Of a stretch of DNA of 64,000 nucleotides, positions 48,630 to 57,116 are shown in pieces; position 1 is the first letter of the stretch; each line of letters starts with the position of its first letter. The DNA lies in NCBI RefSeq assembly GCF_051020765.1, contig NC_134929.1:1054001-1118000 (forward strand), written 5' to 3'. The notes under the pieces were generated by a model. It ran no database searches, was not told the origin of the DNA, and saw nothing but the letters and a program-made list of their open reading frames with translations. Position numbers and translations under genes: made by a program. The stretch comes from Lasioglossum baleicum (Eukaryota; Arthropoda; Insecta; Hymenoptera; Halictidae).

Positions 48630-51038
48630 ATGAGTGCGCCGAACTTCGTCCGAATCGAGACATTGAACAAAGACAATTTTGACACGTGGAAAATGCAAAT
48701 GGAAGCGCTGCTCGTCAAGAACGACGCGTGGGTCTACGTAAACGGCGAATTCAAGAAACCAACGCCGGTAGCGGGAAACGCGGTCAAAACATGGACGAAC
48801 AACGACAAGAAGGCGAAATCCGATATAATTCTAGCAATAAGTCCAGCCGAATTAAAACAAATAAAAGGCTGCAATACGTCTCGCGAGGTATGGTTAAAGC
48901 TGGAAAGCATATATCAATCGAAAGGCCCTGCTCGGAAGGCCACATTGTTAAAACAATTGACGCTGCATCGAATGGACGACAATGGCGACGTGCGAGAACA
49001 TGTTCGAAAGTTTTTCGACACGATAGACAAACTCAGCGAAATGGAAGTAGAGATAAATCAGGATCTACTGGCGATCATGTTGCTGTACAGTCTACCACCG
49101 ACTTTCGAGAACTTTCGTTGCGCCATCGAATCACGAGACGAATTGCCATCGCCGGAAGTGCTTCGTATAAAAATTATCGAAGAGAACGAAGCTCGAAAAA
49201 ACGACACGCGCGCCACGTTGCAGAACGCGATGATCGCGAGTAGAAGTCGATATTCGAACAAACAGAAACCGACAAATGGCAAGTCCGAGGATAAAGGCGA
49301 TTTTCAATTTCGGTGTCATCGATGCAAGAAAAAGGGACACAAAAGCGCGGATTGCAAAAGCAAGAAACCAGGCGATTCACAAACAGCGAACAACGCGGAA
49401 AGTGTGGCATTGTGCGCGACGGAAGTGTTTCTCGAAAAACAAGACGCGCTACATTTAAAAGAAAGTGCGTTCGCGGCGACGTGGTGCTTGGACAGCGGTG
49501 CAACCTCGCACATGTGCGGACAGTTACGCGATTTTACCGAGGTAGACGATTCCAAGCGCGGCAAGCTAAATTTGGCGAATCACGCATCGGCGGAAATTCT
49601 CGCGAAGGGTACGGTCGACTTTGCATCGGTAGTGCACAATGAACAGAAAAACGTGAAGTTGAGTAACGTACTTCACGTGCCGGATCTTCGCGCGAATTTA
49701 ATATCGGTAGCCAAGATTACGGACAGAGGTTTTGAGGTTATCTTCAAGAAAAACCGCGCGGAGGTGATCGACCGAGATGGTGCGGTGAAGTTGCACGCGA
49801 ATCGAATCGGTAATCTTTACCACGTGCATGAACGCGAGCAAGCCGAATACAGCGCCATCTCTGAACGAGAAGACGACGGAAAGACACCGAGCTTGCTGGA
49901 AGCGTGGCATCGTCGCCTGGGCCATCTGAACGTGCAGGATATGAAGAGAGCCGAACGAGACCAGGCAATACGAGGACTGAAACTCGGAAAATGCCGGGAC
50001 AAGCTGGATTGCGAGGTATGCATACGAGGAAAAATGACAAGAGCCGCTTTTCCCGCGAAATCGAAAGGCAAGTATGAGCCCTTAGAGATAATTTACTCAG
50101 ATTTATGCGGTCCAATGAGAGTTGGAATTAAAGATCTTGGAGAACCAAGGTACTGCCTGGGAATAGAATTCCTGGGAGAATCGAACCAGATCAGCATGCG
50201 TCAGGAGGGCTATGTACTCGAAATCCTGGAACGCTTCGGAATGAGCGAATCGAAGCCGGTAAGCACACCGTTGGACGTCAACACCAAATTGACAGAACTG
50301 GAGGAAGCTCCGAGTGAAGAGGAGAAGGATGTCCCGTACCGTGAGCTGATTGGATCACTGATGTACTTGGCCGTGGCAACAAGACCGGACATCGCGCATG
50401 CCGTCAGCGTCCTGAGTCAGTTCAATGACAAGTATGGACGACCGCACTGGATGGCAGCAAAGCGCGTACTGCGTTACCTGAAGGGAACAACAAACTTGGG
50501 TCTTCACTTCAGACCGTCCAAGAAACCTCTAACGGGTTACGTGGACGCAGATTGGGCCGGCTGTACAATTGATCGACGTTCCTATACGGGACACACTTTT
50601 GTTTTAGGTGAGGGGGCTGTCTCCTGGGACTCTAAGAAGCAGAGGACCGTAGCTCTTTCATCAACCGAGGCCGAATACATGGGATTGGCCGAGGTCGCAA
50701 AGCAGGCCATGTACGTCGGATCCCTGTTGGCCGAGCTCGGTTTCGAGAAGTTGGCTAGAATCAGGATCTTCAACGACAACATGGGTGCCCTGAAGCTGGC
50801 ACAAAACCCGACGTTCCATTCCAGGACCAAGCATATAGACGTCAGGCATCATTTCATACGCGAGGCACTCAAAAATAAGAAACTTGAGGTCTCGCATGTT
50901 TCAACGGACGACATGGTGGCCGACGTCCTGACGAAGGCACTGCCCGGTCCAAAATTCAAGCGGTGCATCGGGCTGCTCGGTTTGAGGAGCTCTTCGTCGC
51001 GACCGCGGGGCTTGTCCGCACCTCGAGGGGAAGTGTGA
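48630..51038 (+). CDS. Copia-1 Gag-Pol with in-frame internal deletion (802 aa)
   Basis: ATG start; a capsid-like gag (about 1-200), a CCHC knuckle (about 228-241, CHRCKKKGHKSADC), aspartic protease (CLDSGATSHMC, about 286-296), GAG-pre-integrase (WHRRLGHLN, about 424) with CEVCIRGK, and the first integrase motif SDLCGPMRV (about 490). There the protein jumps to IKDLGEPRYCLGIEF, which in a full element is the end of the reverse transcriptase, then RNase H (YVDADWAG about 636, STEAEYMG, FNDNMGALK). Most of integrase and the RT palm with YVDD are absent. About 600 codons shorter than usual Copia polyproteins, yet the frame is preserved across the junction near 50122. It cannot encode a working RT or integrase. 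An assembly collapse is an alternative. Confidence 0.88.
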   Translation: MSAPNFVRIETLNKDNFDTWKMQMEALLVKNDAWVYVNGEFKKPTPVAGNAVKTWTNNDKKAKSDIILAISPAELKQIKGCNTSREVWLKLESIYQSKGPARKATLLKQLTLHRMDDNGDVREHVRKFFDTIDKLSEMEVEINQDLLAIMLLYSLPPTFENFRCAIESRDELPSPEVLRIKIIEENEARKNDTRATLQNAMIASRSRYSNKQKPTNGKSEDKGDFQFRCHRCKKKGHKSADCKSKKPGDSQTANNAESVALCATEVFLEKQDALHLKESAFAATWCLDSGATSHMCGQLRDFTEVDDSKRGKLNLANHASAEILAKGTVDFASVVHNEQKNVKLSNVLHVPDLRANLISVAKITDRGFEVIFKKNRAEVIDRDGAVKLHANRIGNLYHVHEREQAEYSAISEREDDGKTPSLLEAWHRRLGHLNVQDMKRAERDQAIRGLKLGKCRDKLDCEVCIRGKMTRAAFPAKSKGKYEPLEIIYSDLCGPMRVGIKDLGEPRYCLGIEFLGESNQISMRQEGYVLEILERFGMSESKPVSTPLDVNTKLTELEEAPSEEEKDVPYRELIGSLMYLAVATRPDIAHAVSVLSQFNDKYGRPHWMAAKRVLRYLKGTTNLGLHFRPSKKPLTGYVDADWAGCTIDRRSYTGHTFVLGEGAVSWDSKKQRTVALSSTEAEYMGLAEVAKQAMYVGSLLAELGFEKLARIRIFNDNMGALKLAQNPTFHSRTKHIDVRHHFIREALKNKKLEVSHVSTDDMVADVLTKALPGPKFKRCIGLLGLRSSSSRPRGLSAPRGEV

Positions 51039-51282
51039 GCAATGGGTGTGATTGGTCACACAACGATGTCCGGACGACGCCATGCGATTAGCGGGACTCG
51101 GGGAGTCGCTTTGCGAACGCGCCCTTCTGGCGTCGTGTCGCGCCGCCCTCTGACGGGCGCTTCTTTCTTCTTGTACTTCTACGCTAACGCTGTACATCGC
51201 GACTCAGTCTTTTCTCAATATATTCACTTAGTGTATCGTTATTTTCACTCGTATTCTTTTATACTGCGTTTACCTATTAACA
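51034..51282 (+). repeat. Copia-1 3' LTR (249 bp)
   Basis: Begins TGTGAGCAATGG after a purine tract (GAGGGGAAG) and ends TTAACA. The gag-pol stop codon lies within its first bases. Confidence 0.85.
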
Positions 51283-51689
51283 ATACCTTTTTATGCGATT
51301 TAGATCAGTATGGCATGAACCGACCGTATATCATATGACTGATAATGATGAAATAACTGAGCTGTAGGTGATAGATACTTGGAAGTAAATGAAGGAAAAT
51401 GAAAGTCATTATTGCTAGAATATTAATTTATATTATAACTAGAGGGTTATTGTTGCTCGCTCGCTTCGCTCGCTCGCGAGTAGGGTTGTTTTTGCTCGCT
51501 CGCTTTGCTCGCTCGCGGATAGGACTGCTCTTGCGAAAGGGTTAGTGTTACGCATGGCTAGTAGTACCTATAGCTATTAATGTTTTTTTTTTTATTTGGT
51601 GTGTGACTCTCCACGAGCCACACAAAGAACTTCCCGATTCGTTAGTTGCAGTATATTATTATCATTATTAAGTGTACGTTTTAAGAAGA

Positions 51690-53192
51690 TTATACGTTTT
51701 CAGGGAAATTCAATAGTTTTCTACTTATCAAAATGTTTGCTATATGGCGTCGCATTAAACCAACATCGTATGCTCGTTGCTCGCTTGGTTCCTTGTTATA
51801 GCAGAGTAATGTTGCAAAATAAATTGCAAATGCTCCACAATCAAACGTATTGTTTTGATATTGTACTCTGTGATATATATATTTCTTATTATATTTGTAA
51901 AGGGCATTCAAATAATCTATTACATCATGGTTCAAATGATTAGCATTAAAACTATCATAAATGTGTACATTGCCGTTACCATCAGATCTTGTGCAAATCC
52001 AATGTCCTACTACCTTTTTTCCAATTTCACCACTGTATATTATCTGAATATTCGTCTCATGTTCTGGGATCTCTTGTAAATTATTCAAAAAAGCTCGAAC
52101 GTAACCAGTATCTTGAGCAAAGTTGTATATTCCACGCTCGTTTAGATTTCTGTTCATAATTTCGTGAAATAAATTAATATGTTTATCTTGTAAATAACAA
52201 TCAGGTTTTATGACTTCTTTACATTCGGCTGTTTCTAAAGCATAGTTATAACCATCATTGAGGAAACATTCTGCAGGCACTGCATATTCATGATTAATTT
52301 GCTCGATATGCTGGTCCGAGATCATTATACATTCATCAAAATTTGTAAAATTTTCAGGATTCATTTTTTGATTTGTGATTGTTACATCTGTTATCTCTAC
52401 ATTCTCTTCTTTTCTATATTTGACAACCTTCTTATCGAGGATTGCATAAATGGGCTTATGATAGCTGAAATATGTTTCATAAACACCGCAATCTATATCA
52501 TCAACATTTGAGAAAATGATATCTATTTGCGTATTCAAATTGGTCGTTATACTATTGGATGGTAATTTAGTTTTTAAATTGTACTTGTTCAAAAGGTTAA
52601 TCAAATAATTATTATCATTATCCTTGCAATTTAATATATTGTAATTGAAATCACCTATCAAAATCTTTTCACTTTCAATTGTAATTTTATTCATTATTCG
52701 TTGTACAACGCTACCAAACATAGAATTAGTAGCTTTTGGTGATTTATAACCACTTATTATATAATAATTTCTGATTCTAAAAGTAAACAGTTCTACATGC
52801 GCATTTGAACTAAATTCCTGTTCAACAAATAATTTTTCTATTAATAATTCTGTTTTTCCATAACAAATTAATCCGCGGCTGTTGTTGTCAATGTCGGATC
52901 GGAATAATATGTCATAATTTAAAATATTCAACTCATCATCTGTTTTCGTTAATGTTTCACTAAAAATTAATATATCGCTTCGCTGAAACCATGAATCTTT
53001 ATTTATATGAATTAATTTACTTGTCAAAGTACCAATATTTTGATATATAACTATTAATCCGTTCTCATTGACCAAATTATTGAATGATAATTTTAATTGT
53101 TTAGTTTTTCGCAAACGATACAATTCATCGTTAGCCGGGTTTGCAGTATTGATCTTGGTTTTCTTCGATACTGTTAAGTTAAATTGTCCCAA
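51690..53192 (-). CDS. Helentron EEP endonuclease plus C48/Ulp1-like protease
   Basis: About 500 residues, open throughout. Residues 40-240 show the EEP (exonuclease-endonuclease-phosphatase) series: IVIYQNIGTLTSK, ILIFSETL with the metal-binding Glu, YKSP, ILIGDFN, DIIFSN and SYHKP with the catalytic His. After a linker, residues about 390-480 form a C48-type cysteine protease: GHWICT (His), IYDSFN (Asp), VQYQNNTFDCGAFAIYF (Gln and Cys). The first codon listed is TTG; in the ancestral element this region continues from the helicase (see copy 1), so the real start is upstream. EEP would nick target or element DNA; the protease may process the polyprotein or act on SUMO-like conjugates, which is inference. 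Confidence 0.85.
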   Translation of the reverse strand: MGQFNLTVSKKTKINTANPANDELYRLRKTKQLKLSFNNLVNENGLIVIYQNIGTLTSKLIHINKDSWFQRSDILIFSETLTKTDDELNILNYDILFRSDIDNNSRGLICYGKTELLIEKLFVEQEFSSNAHVELFTFRIRNYYIISGYKSPKATNSMFGSVVQRIMNKITIESEKILIGDFNYNILNCKDNDNNYLINLLNKYNLKTKLPSNSITTNLNTQIDIIFSNVDDIDCGVYETYFSYHKPIYAILDKKVVKYRKEENVEITDVTITNQKMNPENFTNFDECIMISDQHIEQINHEYAVPAECFLNDGYNYALETAECKEVIKPDCYLQDKHINLFHEIMNRNLNERGIYNFAQDTGYVRAFLNNLQEIPEHETNIQIIYSGEIGKKVVGHWICTRSDGNGNVHIYDSFNANHLNHDVIDYLNALYKYNKKYIYHRVQYQNNTFDCGAFAIYFATLLCYNKEPSEQRAYDVGLMRRHIANILISRKLLNFPENV

Positions 53193-53821
53193 AATATATA
53201 AACCGCGCTCAATTTTGAAACTCTGCCCAGTGCTACATACAACATTTGTAAAGTTCGCCTTTCTGATTTTTTAAAATCCAAACATACTTTCTCGTATGTT
53301 TGTCCCTGACTTTTATGAATTGTAATCGCTTCAGCAGGAACCACTGGAAATTGACTACGTGTGATTTGATATTTTTCCTCACTCGACATATTTACTTGAT
53401 TCGATACTTTTATTATTGGTGTTAAATTTTGATCAATATTTGCATTTTTCATATAATTACGATAACGAGTTCTTACTTTCACTCCTACTCTGGGCAATTG
53501 AAAATCTAACCACAATATAGACGGAATTTTAGTATTTTCTTGAAAGGTAATAAATTTTAATATTCCGCATGCTCCATTAACCAATACGTCTTCAACATCA
53601 ATGTTATTAATTATCATATATTTTATATTAATTTTCAATTTAATCTCAGTTAATAATTCGTTTTGAACTGATTGTGTTTTTAAAGATTGTAATATAAATT
53701 TTTTTGTACTTTCATCGATATTCTTCGAAAATGTATTCTCGGCAGTAGAGATGATTAACTCACTCTTGCAGTGGGATATTTTTCGATTATTGTAAGCGGT
53801 AACATCATCGTAAGGTATAAA
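53174..53821 (-). pseudogene. Helentron Pif1-type helicase C-terminus
   Basis: Open from about 53821 without an ATG until 53638. Contains PYDDVTAYNN, VLVNGACGILK, then RSQFPVVPAEAITIHKSQGQ (helicase motif V region) and LYVALGRVSKLS (motif VI). It ends in a changed frame because of a 2-bp insertion at about 53203-53208 (CGCG here, CG in copy 1) that separates it from the EEP domain. N-terminal helicase motifs and the Rep domain are missing. Confidence 0.82.
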
Positions 53822-54122
53822 AAAAAATTTTAAAAAAAATTTTTTTTTTTAATTTTAAAAAAATCGAAAAAAAATTTTTTTGTGTAATTACGTTTGTTTC
53901 TTCGGTGGAAACTTTCCGTTCTCTCGTATAAATTGCATTGTTGAATGAACTTCTTTCGAAAAAAACTAAAAAAACTAAAAAACTACTTGACCAAAATGGA
54001 CCAAAATCTAATCAGCTCTAAGTTACAGCGGGGCACATCGATTGCATCATACATCATCCTGATCGCGTTGTTACTTTTTCTGAAAACGTTAACGAAAAAT
54101 TTGATACCATAGAAACAGACAT

Positions 54123-54126
<4 letters not shown>

Positions 54127-54168
<42 letters not shown>
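54127..54168. repeat. (CA)n microsatellite
   Basis: About 21 CA units within the Helentron 5' region; overlapping ORFs are by-products. Confidence 0.95.
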
Positions 54169-54172
<4 letters not shown>

Positions 54173-55807
54173 GAACATTTTGCTGAAAATAGTCTAAAAT
54201 GACTGCAATGACCGTGAAACGTGAAGATCTGCTAAAAAATCGATTTTCGATTTTCGGGGTCATTACAATAACTTCCCTATAAAATCGGGAAGTTAAAAAA
54301 AAATTAATAAAAATTAATTAATATTTATAATATATTTTTTTTTTTTACGAAAAAATGTTTGAAACAAAAGTTTAACAGTATTAACCTCAATATAAACTTC
54401 AATATATAAAACTTCGAAAAAATTTTGTTTAAAACAAAAAAACAAGGTCGCTTCGATTTTTTAAACATTAAGTTGTATTTTTGATTTGATAGTGTTGTAG
54501 CTGGTGTTAAGACGAATTCAACGATATATAATAGTATGACCTTCACACTATTAATAACGTCACAATAGTTTTGGCGCGCTAAACAGGCTAAATACCCCAC
54601 TGTGCGGCGTACCACCGACACTCGCTTGCCGGCGCGGCACGGCGGCGCGGCGGCCCAGGGCGCGCTCTGATTGGTCCGTGTTTTTCGTTAATAACTCCTA
54701 AACAAAGCCGCAGTTGACATTGGTGCAAAGGAAAATGTCTCTTAGAATGGTCTCAGGAACCTCCCATTTCAATGAAGTACACGAATTTTGGGACACCCTG
54801 CATAAGACAACGGACCATAATAGCCGTGCGCTCGACTCGCCTCTACCTGAAACGGAGGTACACGGCGTCCTTTACCAGCTCATTGTAACGCCAATTTTAA
54901 AGATACCACCTTGTTCAAGGGCTCATTTTAAAGGGGAAACTTCAAGGAATATAACCATATTTTTTTCAAAATTTAAATCACTCCGCCCCATCATCGAAAA
55001 AAACGCAATAGAAGAATTTGTTTAAAATTTTCGACATTATAAAGTTGATTGTCGAGGTTGAAAAAATTATTTTGTAATAGCCCAATCCTTTCCGAATAAA
55101 ACAAAAAAAAATTTAGCTCAATCGGACAAACCGTTCTTGAGATAAAAATTCGTAAGTGAGGCCCGTTTTCGCCGAAATGGGCAAAAATTGAAAACTTTGA
55201 AGGCCTGCCATTTCTAAAAAAAATTCGAAACCGGTAAAATGATGACTTAAACCCCCCCTAATTTCGCATGGACTACAACATATTTCAGTTAGAACAAAAT
55301 CGGCGATGGTGCCTGCAAAAAGTGATCGATTCGGCATGGAATGACCCATTTACAATATAACAATACATTGTTGAAATCATGGACGGCTCTATTCTTATAG
55401 ACATTTATAAAAGTATGTTCAATACCTTTTTTTGTAATCTGTGTTAACGAATTCTTAGCAAAATCTACTAGTTTACTACAGTGGTCGAAATTTCTATAAA
55501 GTCATCTTCTTTTTCATAGATATTTTAAAAATATCACCATTTTTGTTGATTTATCGTATCTGGTCTTGTGCCCTGTAGACACTCGGATAGAGGGACTGCG
55601 TACTCTAGGCCGCTATGTTTACTAATTACGTTTTTTTAAATTTTTTTCTGTGTGGTGCAAAACACAAGTGCGAAGTTTCTATAAAGGCACTTAGTGTTTC
55701 TCTGGATTCTGAGCAGAGAACTACGGGAAATTGCAAATATTCTAAAAGTATTAGTGTTAGAACTCACAGAAATCCTGTTTGTTATAATTTGATTCATGTG
55801 TATTAGA

Positions 55808-56608
55808 ATGGCGAGAGGAAAAGTGCTAACAAGTGAAGAAAAAGCATCGATCGATGCTTATAAAGATATGGGCTTCTCTAATCGCGTAATTGCTAAGAAA
55901 ATTAATCGGTCATACACGGTGATTAATAATTATATCAATTTACGTGAAAATTACGGAAAAAATCATCTTAAAGGTAGTAATAAAAAATAGTCAAAGAGAC
56001 AACATTCAATATTCATGAGGTCTGCAGCTAAGGAAAGGAAAACTGCAACACAATTTCGAGCTGAATTGGAGCTCCCAGTAACAACAAGACGTGTGCAACA
56101 ACTTTTAAATTCTTCTGGGCAATTTATGTGGACAAAAATGCAACGTAAACCAGCCCTTAAAGAAGTGCATAAACAGGCCCGTCTTGATTTCGCACGGTCA
56201 CACATGTCCTGGACCAAAGAGTGGGAGTCTGTCATTTTTTCAGATGAGAAAAAATTTAATTTAGATGGGCCTGATGGCTGTAAATATTATTGGCATGATC
56301 TGAGATATGAGAAAAGTGTGACAATGAGTCGTAACTTTGGCGGTGGTTCCCTAATGATATGGGCTGCGTTCAAAGCTGACAAAAGAACTCCAATGTGTTT
56401 CATAAATCACAAAATGAATTCGGAAAATTATACGGATTTGTTAGACATGGTTCTAATACCCTTTACAGAAAATATTGAAGATGACAATTTTATTTATCAG
56501 CATGATAATGCTGCAGTGCACGCGTCGAAGCACACAAAGCTTCTTGAAACAAATATCAATGTTTTGCCATGGCCTGCTTGTTCTCCGGACATAAATCCTA
56601 TTGAAAAT
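55808..56608 (+). pseudogene. Tc1 transposase, N-terminal 267 codons
   Basis: ATG at 55808, MARGKVLTSEEKASIDAYKD opening the bipartite HTH (first HTH about 10-55). An in-frame TAG at 55988-55990 is the only stop. The second HTH follows (TTRRVQQLLNSSG), then the catalytic domain: FSDEKKF (Asp about 146), QHDNAAVH (Asp about 233), SPDINPIEN (Glu about 266). Spacing between the second Asp and Glu is 32 residues, two fewer than the usual Tc1 DD34E. The reading is cut at codon 267 by Copia-2 and resumes at 61875. Confidence 0.88.
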
Positions 56609-56961
56609 TGTTGGAATACCTGCAAAACTAAGTCGAGTGTTGAAGGATACTAAGAGTGTCCCGGAATATTTTAACGGTCCTCGGGTCTTTGTCATTGACT
56701 TCGGTCAGAAGTGGAAGGCCTGCAACCTTCAAATACAAAGAGGCCCTGAGTAATAAATTAAGGGACTTCCCACATCTGTTTTTCACGAGTGGACCCAACA
56801 GGGGTTTTTTCTTTCCCCTAAAACTTTCTCTGTAGCTTCAGTTCAGTTTCGGCTCGCTAACGATACAGACGTCTTCTGACTAGTTCTTCTTCAGTTAAAT
56901 AAAGAACAGACAGTTTGAATTCTTGTGCGTTATTTCTGTTTATAAATACCCATTTCCAATA
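56609..56961 (+). repeat. Copia-2 5' LTR (353 bp)
   Basis: Starts TGTTGGAATACC and ends CATTTCCAATA. The TTAAATAAAG word near 56895 could serve as a polyadenylation signal. Confidence 0.92.
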
Positions 56962-56975
56962 GGTTATGGGCCCAG
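56962..56975 (+). promoter_or_regulatory. Copia-2 primer binding site
   Basis: GGTTATGGGCCCAG immediately after the 5' LTR, identical to that of Copia-1 and of the initiator tRNA-Met half type. Confidence 0.88.
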
Positions 56976-57116
56976 GACACATTGTACATTAACTCTGCAT
57001 ATAGTTATCGGTTTATTTTTGTGTGTTTAGTACTTAGTGTAATTGTTAAGTGTTTTAATTGTGTGCGACTTGTTGTAGTTTTTTAATCAAGTGTAAGATA
57101 CTTTGTGTAAGTGAAA

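Larger units (their letters stand above)
48322..51282 (+). mobile_element. Copia-1: 5'-truncated Copia retrotransposon
   Basis: Order: partial 5' LTR, tRNA-iMet half-type primer site, gag-pol ORF, purine tract, complete 3' LTR. The first roughly 87 bp of the 5' LTR are missing, so promoter elements are probably lost and no target duplication can be defined. The overlapping LTR parts differ at about nine of 152 positions by eye, so this is an old insertion. Confidence 0.88.
51441..54294 (-). mobile_element. Helentron copy 2
   Basis: Shares both ends with copy 1. In coding direction (minus) the 5' end starts with a perfect 8-bp-stem hairpin (AACTTCCC ... GGGAAGTT), and the 3' end is the GCTCGC-rich tract at 51441-51520. 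Encodes helicase C-terminus, EEP endonuclease and Ulp1-like protease. Rep and most of the helicase are missing between 53821 and the 5' end. No target duplication is expected for Helitron-type insertion. An EEP nuclease fused to the helicase points to the Helentron branch. Confidence 0.85.
47908..54604. mobile_element. H: Transib-like element with 23-bp RSS-like ends, TSD CGGCG
   Basis: Both ends read CACAGTG, 23 bp, CCAAAA (nonamers CCAAAAGTC at 47938-47946 and CCAAAACTA, inverted, at 54566-54574). CGGCG is at 47903-47907 and 54605-54609, and P1 (around 3400-3405) shows the same site with a single CGGCG, an independent empty site. The element's own sequence is under 1 kb; Copia-1 and Helentron copy 2 fill the rest. 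No transposase. Confidence 0.88.
45457..54802. mobile_element. P11: second copy of the P1 palindrome, split by H
   Basis: TACAGGGTGTCCCAAAATTC with TA before it; right end GGGACACCCTGCA then TA. Arms follow P1, including the CACTAG MITE in both arms (about 46060-46268 and 46994-47206). The centre (46540-46640) keeps about 100 bp that P1 has lost. It lacks the solo LTR of P1. The GC-rich right arm is interrupted by H. Confidence 0.9.
44922..55347. mobile_element. Q: palindromic element enclosing a 9.3 kb nest, TSD ATTT
   Basis: GGGTCATTCCATGCCGAATC at the left is mirrored at 55328-55347; ATTT lies directly outside both ends (44918-44921, 55348-55351). Its own sequence is only about 1.1 kb (44922-45456 and 54803-55347, mutually inverted); P11 sits near its centre. 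Confidence 0.88.

Noticed and set aside
49174..50115. Long minus-strand ORFs within Copia-1
   Set aside because: Shadows of the gag-pol frame, with no domain on the minus strand.
53983..54263. Cys/Val-rich ORFs around the (CA)n tract
   Set aside because: Translation of a dinucleotide repeat in non-coding Helentron sequence.
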